NCBI RefSeq assembly: GCF_014696675.1 | Contig: NZ_JACJQN010000010.1 | Location: forward strand, 62,001-126,000 | DNA from: Phormidium tenue FACHB-1052 | GTDB taxonomy: Bacteria; Cyanobacteriota; Cyanobacteriia; Phormidesmidales; Phormidesmidaceae | DNA: 64,000 nucleotides | Reading direction: 5' to 3' | In this document: piece by piece, positions 50,125-58,216 of the stretch | How positions within the stretch are numbered: the stretch's first letter is position 1 | How the letters are laid out: every line of letters begins with the position of its first letter | The notes under the pieces: generated by a model | The model's database searches: none | Told to the model about the DNA's origin: nothing | The model's input: only the letters and a program-made list of their open reading frames with translations | Made by a program: the position numbers and the translations under genes

Positions 50125-50502
50125 TCAGGGCTTTTGGTAACTGATAACGCGCACGGATGCTGTGGAAGGCTCTGCGGTGAAGATCAAAAACCCCTCGGCT
50201 TGGGAGCGAGCGGGGATAAAGTCGAAGGTGGTGGCGGCGACTTCTTCGGGGTCTGTGGTTTCCAGGGTGCCTTCGACGGTCACTTCGGCGGCGGTAGCGT
50301 CGCCTTCGTTGGTAATAGTAATGGGCAGGTAATAGTGATCCTGGGCGGGCCGCACTTCCCCCGGTTCCACCGTAAATTCGGCGGGTTTAAGCGATGGTTT
50401 TAGCCACAGTGACGCCACCGTAGCAACCACCGCCGACAGCAGGGTGAGGGAAATGCCGAGGGAAAACCATTCAGCGCGATTGCGGGTGGGCTTTTCAGAC
50501 AT
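50125..50502 (-). CDS. TIGR02588-like membrane-anchored protein
   Basis: From the ATG at 50502 (MSEKPTRNRAEWFSLGISL) the protein has 125 residues: one membrane helix (about 14-35) and an external beta-sandwich-like domain (YYLPITITNEGDATAAEVTV). This pattern and the pairing with the upstream membrane gene match TIGR02588, a family of unknown function paired with TIGR02587. Translation could also start earlier at 50586, inside the upstream gene. Confidence 0.7.
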   Translation of the reverse strand: MSEKPTRNRAEWFSLGISLTLLSAVVATVASLWLKPSLKPAEFTVEPGEVRPAQDHYYLPITITNEGDATAAEVTVEGTLETTDPEEVAATTFDFIPARSQAEGFLIFTAEPSTASVRVISYQKP

Positions 50503-50513
50503 AGGGTTAGGAG

Positions 50514-51365
50514 TTACACAGCTAGACGACCGGCGGCACCGCCAATGGTGCAGGGCAGGCCCAATACGATGATATAGCTCACCCATTGATTAATTGGGTC
50601 GCCCACGCGAATCACCTGAAACAGCCAGAGCATGAGCGTTGCAGCGACCAGGGCAATTAGGTAGGCGGCCACAGTCTCGCTAATTGGTTTTTGGAATAAG
50701 CCGGACTGCGATCGCCGCTGCCGCTGAGCGCCAAAATTGGCCTCAAACACAATGATGTACGACAGCAGTAGCGAACTGGCCATAATCAACAGCAGGCGCG
50801 CGGGCTCCAGGGAGCTGGAGATCATTGGGATTTCGTCGGTAGGCGCGATCGAGGAGCCGACGACAATCGCCCCCAGCAGGGCGGCCCCAGCATCTGACAG
50901 GGTGCTGCGCCAGGGGTGGTCGCGCTGGGCGGAGTCGGCCTCGCCGTCGTCGGCCCTCAGCAGCAGGTTGTTGGCAATACCGACCCCGATTGCAAAGGGC
51001 AGCGACAGGGTGATCAGTCGGCCCATGATGGCATCGATGCCGGTCTCAAGGTGAAGGATGTCGAGCAGCGTCAGGCTGAGGGTGGCGGTGAACAGGGCGA
51101 TCGCCAGCCCCTCGGCACTTTCGACCAAAACCTGGGTGCGGCTGCGAGGCTGCTCGGCGCGAAACCCACCTTTGATATTCAGCAGCACCAGGGCCAGGTA
51201 GGCCATGCCCAAAATCAGCATCATCCGCGGCGGCGAGGTAAAGTTTCCCTTCCACCACACCTCCATGGTGTAGAGAAAGGGGGCACCAAACAAAAACGCC
51301 CCGGCAATGCCGCGCATCAAATCGCTAAATTCTGTCTGCCAATCCTGAACTTTGATTCGTACCAT
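50514..51365 (-). CDS. TIGR02587-like integral membrane protein
   Basis: This 283-residue protein has about seven or eight hydrophobic helices and reads like TIGR02587: an N-terminal FSDLMRGIAGAFLFGAPFLY, then RMMLILGMAYLALVLLN and LIALVAATLMLWLFQV. Its function is unknown. It is followed 12 bp later by the TIGR02588-like gene, the known pairing. Confidence 0.72.
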   Translation of the reverse strand: MVRIKVQDWQTEFSDLMRGIAGAFLFGAPFLYTMEVWWKGNFTSPPRMMLILGMAYLALVLLNIKGGFRAEQPRSRTQVLVESAEGLAIALFTATLSLTLLDILHLETGIDAIMGRLITLSLPFAIGVGIANNLLLRADDGEADSAQRDHPWRSTLSDAGAALLGAIVVGSSIAPTDEIPMISSSLEPARLLLIMASSLLLSYIIVFEANFGAQRQRRSQSGLFQKPISETVAAYLIALVAATLMLWLFQVIRVGDPINQWVSYIIVLGLPCTIGGAAGRLAV

Positions 51366-51442
51366 GCCATCCGTTGCTGAGGTTGCCCTTAATTTTGGCA
51401 GATTGTGAGCACCGCTACATGCCGCAGCCGAGGCTAGAGGTG

Positions 51443-52381
51443 CTAAAGCGCAATGCGCAGGGCGGCCACCCGCGATCGCTCAGGCATTGACGGCTGCGCC
51501 CCCGGCACCATGACCGCTGCAGCGGCAACAGCATTGGCGAACTGCACGGCCTCCTCTATATCCATCGCTTCAGCCAGGCCAACGGCCAGGCCGCCGTTAA
51601 AGGCATCCCCGGCAGCAACGGTGTCAACAGCCTCCACCAGCAGAGCGGGCTGGTGAAAGGTGCGATGGTTTTCGGCGACCACAACGCCCTGGTCGCCCAG
51701 CTTGACGATGGCGATCGCAACGCCGCGCTGCACCAACTGCTGAGCCGCCTCGGTGGCGGTGGCAACATCGGTCACAGCCATCCCAGTGAGCTGGCTGGCC
51801 TCGACCTGGTTGGGGGTGAGAATATCGACGGTTCTGAAGAATTCGGGCGGCAGATCAGTGCGGGCAGGGGCGGGGTCAACGATCACCGTTGCCCCCTGGG
51901 TCTTGGCGGCCTTGGCGGCGACCATGACCAGCGGCAGCGGCACCTCAAACTGAAGCAGCACCAGGTCGCCGGGTCGCAGCCGAGCCGTGAGGCGATCGAC
52001 ATCTCCGTCACTGATCTGGCCGTTGGCACCGGGGATGACCACGATGGTGTTTTGGCCCACGCTATCGACGGCGATCGCCGCCACCCCGGTCGAGACCTCC
52101 CCATCGACCGCCACCCCGCTGGCATCGACCCCAGCATTCTGCAAACCCTGAATGAGTTGGCGGCCAAAGTCATCTGCGCCGACTCGACCGACCATCGTTG
52201 TGGCTGCCCCCAGCCGCGCCGCCGCCACCGCCTGATTGGCTCCCTTGCCGCCGGGTAGCGTTTCAAACTGGGTGCCCAAAATGGTTTCCCCCGGCTGGGG
52301 CAGGTAGGGCGTTCGACAGACCAGGTCCATGTTTAGGCTGCCAAACACGTGAATGGTCTTGGGCAATGGGTTGGAGGTCAT
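51443..52381 (-). CDS. rbsK: Ribokinase
   Basis: This 312-residue PfkB-family kinase phosphorylates ribose. The N-terminal signature HVFGSLNMDLV and GGKGANQAVAAARLG, and the C-terminal VDTVAAGDAFNGGLAVGLAE with the catalytic Asp, are intact. The ATG at 52381 is chosen; the frame runs to 52441 but upstream residues do not look like a kinase start. It is close to a nucleoside transporter gene, which fits salvage of ribose from nucleosides. Confidence 0.9.
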   Translation of the reverse strand: MTSNPLPKTIHVFGSLNMDLVCRTPYLPQPGETILGTQFETLPGGKGANQAVAAARLGAATTMVGRVGADDFGRQLIQGLQNAGVDASGVAVDGEVSTGVAAIAVDSVGQNTIVVIPGANGQISDGDVDRLTARLRPGDLVLLQFEVPLPLVMVAAKAAKTQGATVIVDPAPARTDLPPEFFRTVDILTPNQVEASQLTGMAVTDVATATEAAQQLVQRGVAIAIVKLGDQGVVVAENHRTFHQPALLVEAVDTVAAGDAFNGGLAVGLAEAMDIEEAVQFANAVAAAAVMVPGAQPSMPERSRVAALRIAL

Positions 52382-52470
52382 TGGTACCAGGCGCTTAAAC
52401 AGTTGAACGTTCGAACGGTGGAGCGGTTCAACCCAGGCCAAATCGCAGGTTTAGCTGCTGCCAAAATGCC

Positions 52471-52743
52471 CTAAAACAATTCCCTGTCGTCATCGTCGTC
52501 GAGGGTGTTATAGGGGGATGGGGGGCGATCGCTGCTCCAGGCCCACCAGGGAGTGCCGCACTCGCCGCAGTGGTAAAACTCCTGCCACTTGCGGCGGTGG
52601 TCGGTGCCGTAGACGGGCGATCGGCGGTTGATCCAGACAGCTTTAGCCTGGCGGCTCTCGGCCCCGCACTGAGGGCAACAAAACTTGCTGGCGTGGGTGG
52701 CAGACTCAGCCCAGTCGGGCGAAAAAGGGGAAAAAGCTTCCAT
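52471..52743 (-). CDS. Small zinc-ribbon protein
   Basis: From the ATG at 52743 (MEAFSPFSPDWAES) the protein has 90 residues with two Cys pairs (CCPQCG and CGECG) that would form a zinc ribbon, plus an acidic tail (LDDDDDREL). Function is unknown. It is upstream of the ribokinase gene on the same strand. Confidence 0.65.
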   Translation of the reverse strand: MEAFSPFSPDWAESATHASKFCCPQCGAESRQAKAVWINRRSPVYGTDHRRKWQEFYHCGECGTPWWAWSSDRPPSPYNTLDDDDDRELF

Positions 52744-52980
52744 AGGGTGGAGCGGTGGGTCAGTTCTATTATGAGCCAGTCTGGAAGGAAGGTTTGAGGT
52801 TGACAATCTAAGGTCTATGGTTCAAGGTCTGCGGTTCAAGACAAAACTGTGAACCGCAAACCTGCTACCTTGCATCTATCTCAGGATTAAGTTCTAGAAC
52901 AAGCCGCTTCGCCAGCGACGTTCTTCGGCATAATCGGTGGCAGGCTCGCCAATTTTGGGCCAAAAGGAGAATGGCACCGC

Positions 52981-54396
52981 ATGGCACTGCGCTTAATTTC
53001 GCTGTTAGGTCTTTTTGGCCTTTGCTTTATTGCCTGGCTAGGTTCAGAAGATCGGCGGCGAGTACCTTGGAAAGTGATTTTGTGGGGCATTGGCATTCAG
53101 CTGGTGGTGGGGCTACTTGTGTTTTTGCTGCCGTTTACTCGCGACGTGGTGGTGTGGCTTAGCTCCTTACTCAACGCCCTGATCGATGCTTCGGATGCGG
53201 GAGCGCGGTTTTTGTTTGGCCCCATTTTTGTACCCGTTCTCAACCAGCCGGTGGGGCCAGCCGGGGCTGGACGCTGGATTGCCCGTGCCCTCACGCCGCC
53301 CTTTACTGCCATTCCGGGCGATCGCCTGGGGGCCGACAACCTCAACCTGGGCTATATCTTTGCTTTCAGATCGCTGCCCCAGGTTGTGTTCTTTGCCTCC
53401 ATTTTTGCGCTGCTGTACAACCTGGGGGTGGTGCAGCCTATTGTGAGGGTGTTTGCCCGCTTCTTCCGCTGGGCAATGAACATCAGCGGAGCCGAGTCGT
53501 TGGCGGGGGCAGCGAATATTTTTGTTGGTATTGAGTCGGCGATCGCGATCAAGCCCTTCCTTGAACGCATGACCCGCAGCGAGCTGTGCTGTGTGTTGGC
53601 GGCCTGCTTTGGCTCCATTGCCTCGACAGTGCTGGGTCTCTATGCTGGCTATCTGCGGCCTATTTTTCCCTCTATTGCCGGGCACCTAATGTCGGCCTCG
53701 GTGCTCACGATTCCAGCCTGCTTTGTGATGGCTAAGATTCTAGTGCCGGAGAAAGAGGTGCCCGATACCCTGGGCAAAGTCCCCGACATTGATTTTGCTG
53801 ACGATGAGCAGCAAAGCCCGATGGATAGCCTAATTTTGGGTGCCCTCGACGGCGTCAAAATGGCAGTGGGCATTGTCGCCGCCCTAATCGCCATTCTGGG
53901 GCTGATCGCCCTGCTCAATTTGCTCTTTGCCCAGCTGGCTAGCTTGGCCACCAGCGAGTTTGCCCTCTGGCGCGTCATCGGCCAGGTGTTTAGCGTGATT
54001 ACGCTGCAAAACATTATGGGGGTGCTGTTTTTGCCCCTCACCTTTCTCACTGGGGTTTCGTTGGACTGGCAAGAGCTGTGGCTGTCGTCGCAGCTGATTG
54101 GGCGACGGTTCTTAGAAACAGCGATCCCACCTTACATCAGTCTCGCCAATGCTGCGGCTGAGGGCACGCTGAGCGATCGCGCCTTAGTAATTGTCAGCTA
54201 CGCCCTCTGCGGCTTTGCTCACCTGCCTTCGGTGGGCATCTTTGTCGGCGGGCTATCGACCCTGGTACCCTCCCGCCGCAAAGACATTAGCGAAGTTGCC
54301 TGGAAGGCCTTGTGGGCGGGCACCTTGGCCACGCTGATGACCGGCTGTGTAGCGGGCATCTTTTTCTACGAAGGCGCGGCGGTGCTGGGCCGGTAA
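52981..54396 (+). CDS. Concentrative nucleoside transporter (CNT/NupC family)
   Basis: This 471-residue membrane protein belongs to the CNT family, which imports nucleosides with H+ or Na+. Family motifs include GYIFAFRSLPQVVFFASIFA, GAESLAGAANIFVGIESAI, and the late GFAHLPSVGIFVGGLSTLVP. About ten hydrophobic helices are visible. The extra N-terminal helices make it longer than bacterial NupC (about 400). It is divergent from the zinc-ribbon and ribokinase genes. Confidence 0.9.
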   Translation: MALRLISLLGLFGLCFIAWLGSEDRRRVPWKVILWGIGIQLVVGLLVFLLPFTRDVVVWLSSLLNALIDASDAGARFLFGPIFVPVLNQPVGPAGAGRWIARALTPPFTAIPGDRLGADNLNLGYIFAFRSLPQVVFFASIFALLYNLGVVQPIVRVFARFFRWAMNISGAESLAGAANIFVGIESAIAIKPFLERMTRSELCCVLAACFGSIASTVLGLYAGYLRPIFPSIAGHLMSASVLTIPACFVMAKILVPEKEVPDTLGKVPDIDFADDEQQSPMDSLILGALDGVKMAVGIVAALIAILGLIALLNLLFAQLASLATSEFALWRVIGQVFSVITLQNIMGVLFLPLTFLTGVSLDWQELWLSSQLIGRRFLETAIPPYISLANAAAEGTLSDRALVIVSYALCGFAHLPSVGIFVGGLSTLVPSRRKDISEVAWKALWAGTLATLMTGCVAGIFFYEGAAVLGR

Positions 54397-54532
54397 GGGG
54401 CGCTAGTTTTTAGCTGATGACCATCGCCTTGGTCAGCTACCAGAACAAAATTGTCTGCGGCTAGACTGTAGATATCTGCATTGCGGCCCTCTAGGCAAAA
54501 CGCTAGGGCAGGTTCTAACAAAGGGTAAAGCG

Positions 54533-54736
54533 ATGACCTTAAAGGAATTGCTCATTCAAGAACTCGACAACGCCTCCGAGCCGGTGTTGGTTGAGCTGCT
54601 CGACTTTCTGCAATTTCTCAAGGCTAAACAAGTAGAAGATACTGCCGATGTAGGGGAGGCCAGACAGGCCTTGGCGTCTGTTGCCACTGAAGGCACCCTT
54701 GCCTGGGAAGACCTCAAGGCCGATGTGGGGCTATGA
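54533..54736 (+). CDS. DUF2281-like antitoxin
   Basis: This 67-residue protein starts MTLKELLIQELDNASEPVLV, then ELLDFLQFLKAKQ, the pattern of small DUF2281-type antitoxins. It overlaps the broken RelE-family gene by 4 bp (ATGA). It would neutralise that toxin if it were intact. Confidence 0.75.
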   Translation: MTLKELLIQELDNASEPVLVELLDFLQFLKAKQVEDTADVGEARQALASVATEGTLAWEDLKADVGL

Positions 54737-54990
54737 CCTATCGCATTGAGTTTGCAAAGCCTGCGGTCAAGCAATTCAAGGCCTTATCACCTCAAGATCA
54801 GCAGCGACTAAAGCCCAAAATTGACGCTTTGGCCTAGGAACCTCGCCCGGCGGGGATGGTTAAGCTCTCAGGAGAAGACGACCTTTATCGTATTCGGGTC
54901 GGAGACTACTGCATTGTTTACACTATTAAAGATACCCAGCTCTTGATTTTGGTCGTTCGAGTCAGGCATCGGCGGGAGGTCTATCGCTGA
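54733..54990 (+). pseudogene. RelE/ParE-family toxin with internal amber stop
   Basis: The frame reads MTYRIEFAKPAVKQFKALSP, then LKPKIDALA followed by TAG at 54835-54837 (codon 35), and resumes EPRPAGMVKLSGEDDLYRIR, then VGDYCIVYTI and VRHRREVYR. All RelE landmarks after the stop are present, and the stop can come from CAG by one change. Sequencing error is possible; otherwise the toxin is dead. Confidence 0.85.
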
Positions 54991-55026
54991 TGTCTAGCCA
55001 CGTACTGAGTTAGTTTTGGCCAAGCC

Positions 55027-56601
55027 TTACAAGCAGGCGATCGCGCCCTCACTGCGGCGATCGCAGCCGCCCAACAGCCCATCTGGATTCACCTGGATGG
55101 CGTGGGCATGGCCCATTTTCTCAGCCCAGGCGGGAGCCTCGGCCACCTGGTGCCCCCTACGTTCTAGGGCTTGGCGAATGGCAGCGGGAATCCGATTTTC
55201 CATCGCCAGTTGAGTAGAGGCTTCGCCCCAGGTGCGGCCCCACAGCCAGCGGGGCAGGTCGATCGCCGTTTGGGGAGAGTAGCCAAAATCTAGCATTCTG
55301 GTCAGTAGCGCTAGCTGGGTTTGGGGCTGACCCTCGCCGCCCATGGTGCCTAGCACCAGATAGGGCTTGCCGCCGTTGAGCACTAGACCGGGCATGAGAG
55401 TGTGAAAGGGCCGCTTGCCGGGTTCTAGGGCATTGGCATGGTTGGGGTCAAGGGAAAACAGCGCACCTCGATTTTGCAGCGGAAAGCCTAGCTCAGGCGG
55501 CACCACCGCTGCCCCAAAGTCGAAGTACAGGCTTTGAATGGTCGATACCACATTGCCCTCGCCATCGACTACCGCGATGTAGACCGTGTCGCCGCCGCTG
55601 GCCGCAGCGAGACAATTCTGGGCTACGGTCATACTTAGTCGGGCGCGGCGACGATCGCCGTAGGGTTTTGAGATCAGTTCGCCTAGCGGCATGTCGGTAA
55701 AGTCGGGGTCGCCTAGCCAGCGATCGCGATCGGCAAAGGCCAGCTTGGTGGCTTCCACCAGCAGGTGATAGTAGTCGGCGGTGCCGTGGCCGACGGTGTG
55801 CAGGTTAAACCCCTCCAGCACATTCAGCATTTGCAGCACCGTAAACCCCTGGGTGTTGGGGGGCAGCTGGCACACCTGGTGGCCCCGGTAGGTGGTGCTG
55901 ATCGGCTCTACCCAAGTGGCGCTGTGACGGGCGAAGTCGTCGCGGGTAAGCCAGCCGCCCAGAGCGCTGAGGTAGTCCACGATTTGCTCAGCAATCTTTC
56001 CCTCGTAGAAGTCCTGGGAACCAGCGACGGCCAGACGGCGTAGGGTTTTCCCCAGCGGCAGGTTGGTCACGCGCGACCCAGCGGCAGGCACCTCCCCCCC
56101 CGGCAGAAAAGGGTTGTTCTCACCGCCGTAGGCCCGCAGAAACTCAGCGTTGACCCTCGTCCAGTGGGCCTGGGATTGGGAGCAGGGGTAGCCCTGCTCG
56201 GCCAGGGCGATCGCGGGCTGGAGCAGGTCGGCCCAGGGCAGGCGACCAAAGCGCTGGTGCACCTCGCCCCAGGCCGAGACGCCCCCCGGCACCGTAATTA
56301 CCGCCTGGGGGCCGCGCTGGGGAATAGCCGCTAGACCCGTGAAGCGATCGCGATCGCAGCTCGTCCCCGCCCGGCCCGAGCCGTTGAGGCCATAGAGCTG
56401 ACCTAAGCTGGCCTGGTAGCCCAGCCAAAAGCCATCGCCACCCAGCCCGGTCATAGCGGGGTAAACCACTGACAGGGCGGCTTGGGTAGCGATCGCCGCA
56501 TCGACTGCGCTGCCTCCCTGATTGAGTACATTGAGACCGGCGATGGAAGCTAGGTAGTGAGGGCAGACCACCATAGCGGTTGGGGCAGAAACTAGAGCCA
56601 T
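55027..56601 (-). CDS. ggt: Gamma-glutamyltransferase
   Basis: This 524-residue enzyme of the Ntn-hydrolase family cleaves gamma-glutamyl bonds, for example of glutathione. It is made as a precursor that cuts itself before a Thr; the likely nucleophile is Thr339 in GGDTVYIAVVDGEGN. Other motifs are GGSAVDAAIATQAALSVVYP, GLGGDGFWLGY and the late GTMGGEGQPQTQLALL. No signal peptide is visible, unlike the periplasmic enterobacterial enzyme. Confidence 0.9.
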   Translation of the reverse strand: MALVSAPTAMVVCPHYLASIAGLNVLNQGGSAVDAAIATQAALSVVYPAMTGLGGDGFWLGYQASLGQLYGLNGSGRAGTSCDRDRFTGLAAIPQRGPQAVITVPGGVSAWGEVHQRFGRLPWADLLQPAIALAEQGYPCSQSQAHWTRVNAEFLRAYGGENNPFLPGGEVPAAGSRVTNLPLGKTLRRLAVAGSQDFYEGKIAEQIVDYLSALGGWLTRDDFARHSATWVEPISTTYRGHQVCQLPPNTQGFTVLQMLNVLEGFNLHTVGHGTADYYHLLVEATKLAFADRDRWLGDPDFTDMPLGELISKPYGDRRRARLSMTVAQNCLAAASGGDTVYIAVVDGEGNVVSTIQSLYFDFGAAVVPPELGFPLQNRGALFSLDPNHANALEPGKRPFHTLMPGLVLNGGKPYLVLGTMGGEGQPQTQLALLTRMLDFGYSPQTAIDLPRWLWGRTWGEASTQLAMENRIPAAIRQALERRGHQVAEAPAWAEKMGHAHAIQVNPDGLLGGCDRRSEGAIACL

Positions 56602-56853
56602 AGCTAACTCAGGACTACATCAGCATTGGGCCTAGAAGGTAGCACTTTTGCGGGCAGGCCGCGATCGCAGGCGGTGGCCTGGGATCCAGCTCTGTTAAGA
56701 AATGCTCCAGGTAGGGGCGATTCCGGGACGGATCGCTTCGCGAATCGCAGGCAGGCTCTTTTGTCCGCCAAGCTCCTGTGAGAGAATACAGCCTAATCTC
56801 AGCAAATTTCGCCTATAGCTGTCCCTTAGCCCTGTCCCCAAGGAGATTCGACA

Positions 56854-57231
56854 ATGCTGCTTTATCTGCTCAGTATTTTGGCTACGGCGCTGTCGCTGCT
56901 GCTGGTAGACGCCATCTTTCCGGGAGTCGTGCTGGCCAATTTTCCGGCGGCGATGGTAGCGGCGGTTGCCATCGGTCTCGTCAACGGCATCATTAAGCCG
57001 GTGCTGTTTATTCTGTCGTTGCCGATCACTATCTTGACTCTGGGCCTGTTTTCGCTGGTGGTCAACGGCCTTTGCTTCTGGCTGGCGTCGCTGGTGACCC
57101 CAGGCTTTGCAGTACAAGGGTTTTGGGCATTTATCGTCGGCCCCATCGTGCTGTCGGTGGTGTCTACGGCACTAAACAACTTTTTTGTTGGCCGGGCTCT
57201 TAAGCCTCAGGCAAAAGAGATCGAAGGGTAG
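56854..57231 (+). CDS. Phage-holin-family (holin superfamily IV) membrane protein
   Basis: This 125-residue protein has four hydrophobic helices and matches small holin-superfamily IV proteins (DUF360/DUF2127-like set): AIGLVNGIIKPVLFILSLPI, then LTLGLFSLVVNGLCFWLAS. AAGGAG lies 10 bases before the ATG. Despite the name these are widespread chromosomal membrane proteins of unknown role. Its last 32 bases overlap the convergent GGDEF regulator gene. Confidence 0.78.
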   Translation: MLLYLLSILATALSLLLVDAIFPGVVLANFPAAMVAAVAIGLVNGIIKPVLFILSLPITILTLGLFSLVVNGLCFWLASLVTPGFAVQGFWAFIVGPIVLSVVSTALNNFFVGRALKPQAKEIEG

Positions 57232-58216
57232 GGGTAGCCCTAGCAGCCCCTGCATCAGCCGATTGCCCAGGGCTGGGGGGCATGACGTAGATGGCCTGGT
57301 ATTGGTTGCGGCCCTGGGCCTTGGCCTGGTAAAGGGCCTGGTCGGCGGTAAACACCAGGTCAGAGGGTAGGTAGTCGGCCATGGGTAACACACTGGCGAC
57401 GCCACAGCTAATGGTGACAATGGCTTGGGGAGTTGTGTCATGGAGTAGACCCTGCTGCTGAATCCCTTTCACCAGCCGATCGCTAACGGCAGTAGCCCCG
57501 GCCATGGTGGTGTTAGGCAAAATCACCGCAAACTCTTCGCCGCCGTAGCGGGTGACCAGGTCGGCGGGGCGACTGATGCACTGGTTGAGGGTTTTAGCCA
57601 CCTCCTGAAGGCAGCGATCGCCCGCCTGGTGCCCGTAGTGGTCGTTGTAGTCTTTGAAATGGTCAATGTCGCAGATGACCAGCGACAGGGGCAGGCCTTC
57701 GCGTACCCCTCGGCCCCACTCTTGCAGCAGGTACTCGTCGAAGCGGCGGCGGTTGGCCACCTGGGTGAGGCTATCCATCATCGTCAGCTGCTGGAGCTGG
57801 TAGTTAGCCTCCCGCAGCTGAATTTCAAGTCGGTGCTGCATAATCAGTCGCCGCACCCGCTGGCGCAGCACCGCCCAGTTGATTGGTTTGGTGATGTAGT
57901 CTACCACCCCGATTTCAAAGGCCTGATCTACCGATTTTTCGTCCTCCAGGCCGGTGATCATCAGCACCGGGGCCAGGTCGCCCTGGGTTAGAGACTGCAA
58001 CCGGCGGCACACCTCAAAGCCGTCTATCACCGGCATCAGCGCATCGAGCAGAACCAGATCAGGCCGGTGATAAAAGTACAAGTCGAGGGCCGCTTCACCG
58101 TGGGGCGCTTCAATTACCCTATAGCCCTCGCGCTCAAGGTAACGGGTCAGCATGTGGCGAATGAACGGGTCATCGTCGGCCACCAAAATTACCGCTGAAT
58201 CAGCGTTGACTGACAT
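57200..58216 (-). CDS. Response regulator with GGDEF (diguanylate cyclase) domain
   Basis: This 338-residue protein has a receiver domain at about 1-125 (VILVADDDPFIRHML, phospho-acceptor Asp in LVLLDALMPVIDG, then DYITKPIN) and a GGDEF domain at about 155-320 with RYGGEEFAVIL and an upstream RxxD site (RPAD). It makes cyclic-di-GMP when phosphorylated. Its start overlaps the 3' end of the LOV hybrid kinase gene by 17 bp, so the kinase is the likely phosphate source. Confidence 0.92.
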   Translation of the reverse strand: MSVNADSAVILVADDDPFIRHMLTRYLEREGYRVIEAPHGEAALDLYFYHRPDLVLLDALMPVIDGFEVCRRLQSLTQGDLAPVLMITGLEDEKSVDQAFEIGVVDYITKPINWAVLRQRVRRLIMQHRLEIQLREANYQLQQLTMMDSLTQVANRRRFDEYLLQEWGRGVREGLPLSLVICDIDHFKDYNDHYGHQAGDRCLQEVAKTLNQCISRPADLVTRYGGEEFAVILPNTTMAGATAVSDRLVKGIQQQGLLHDTTPQAIVTISCGVASVLPMADYLPSDLVFTADQALYQAKAQGRNQYQAIYVMPPSPGQSADAGAARATPTLRSLLPEA

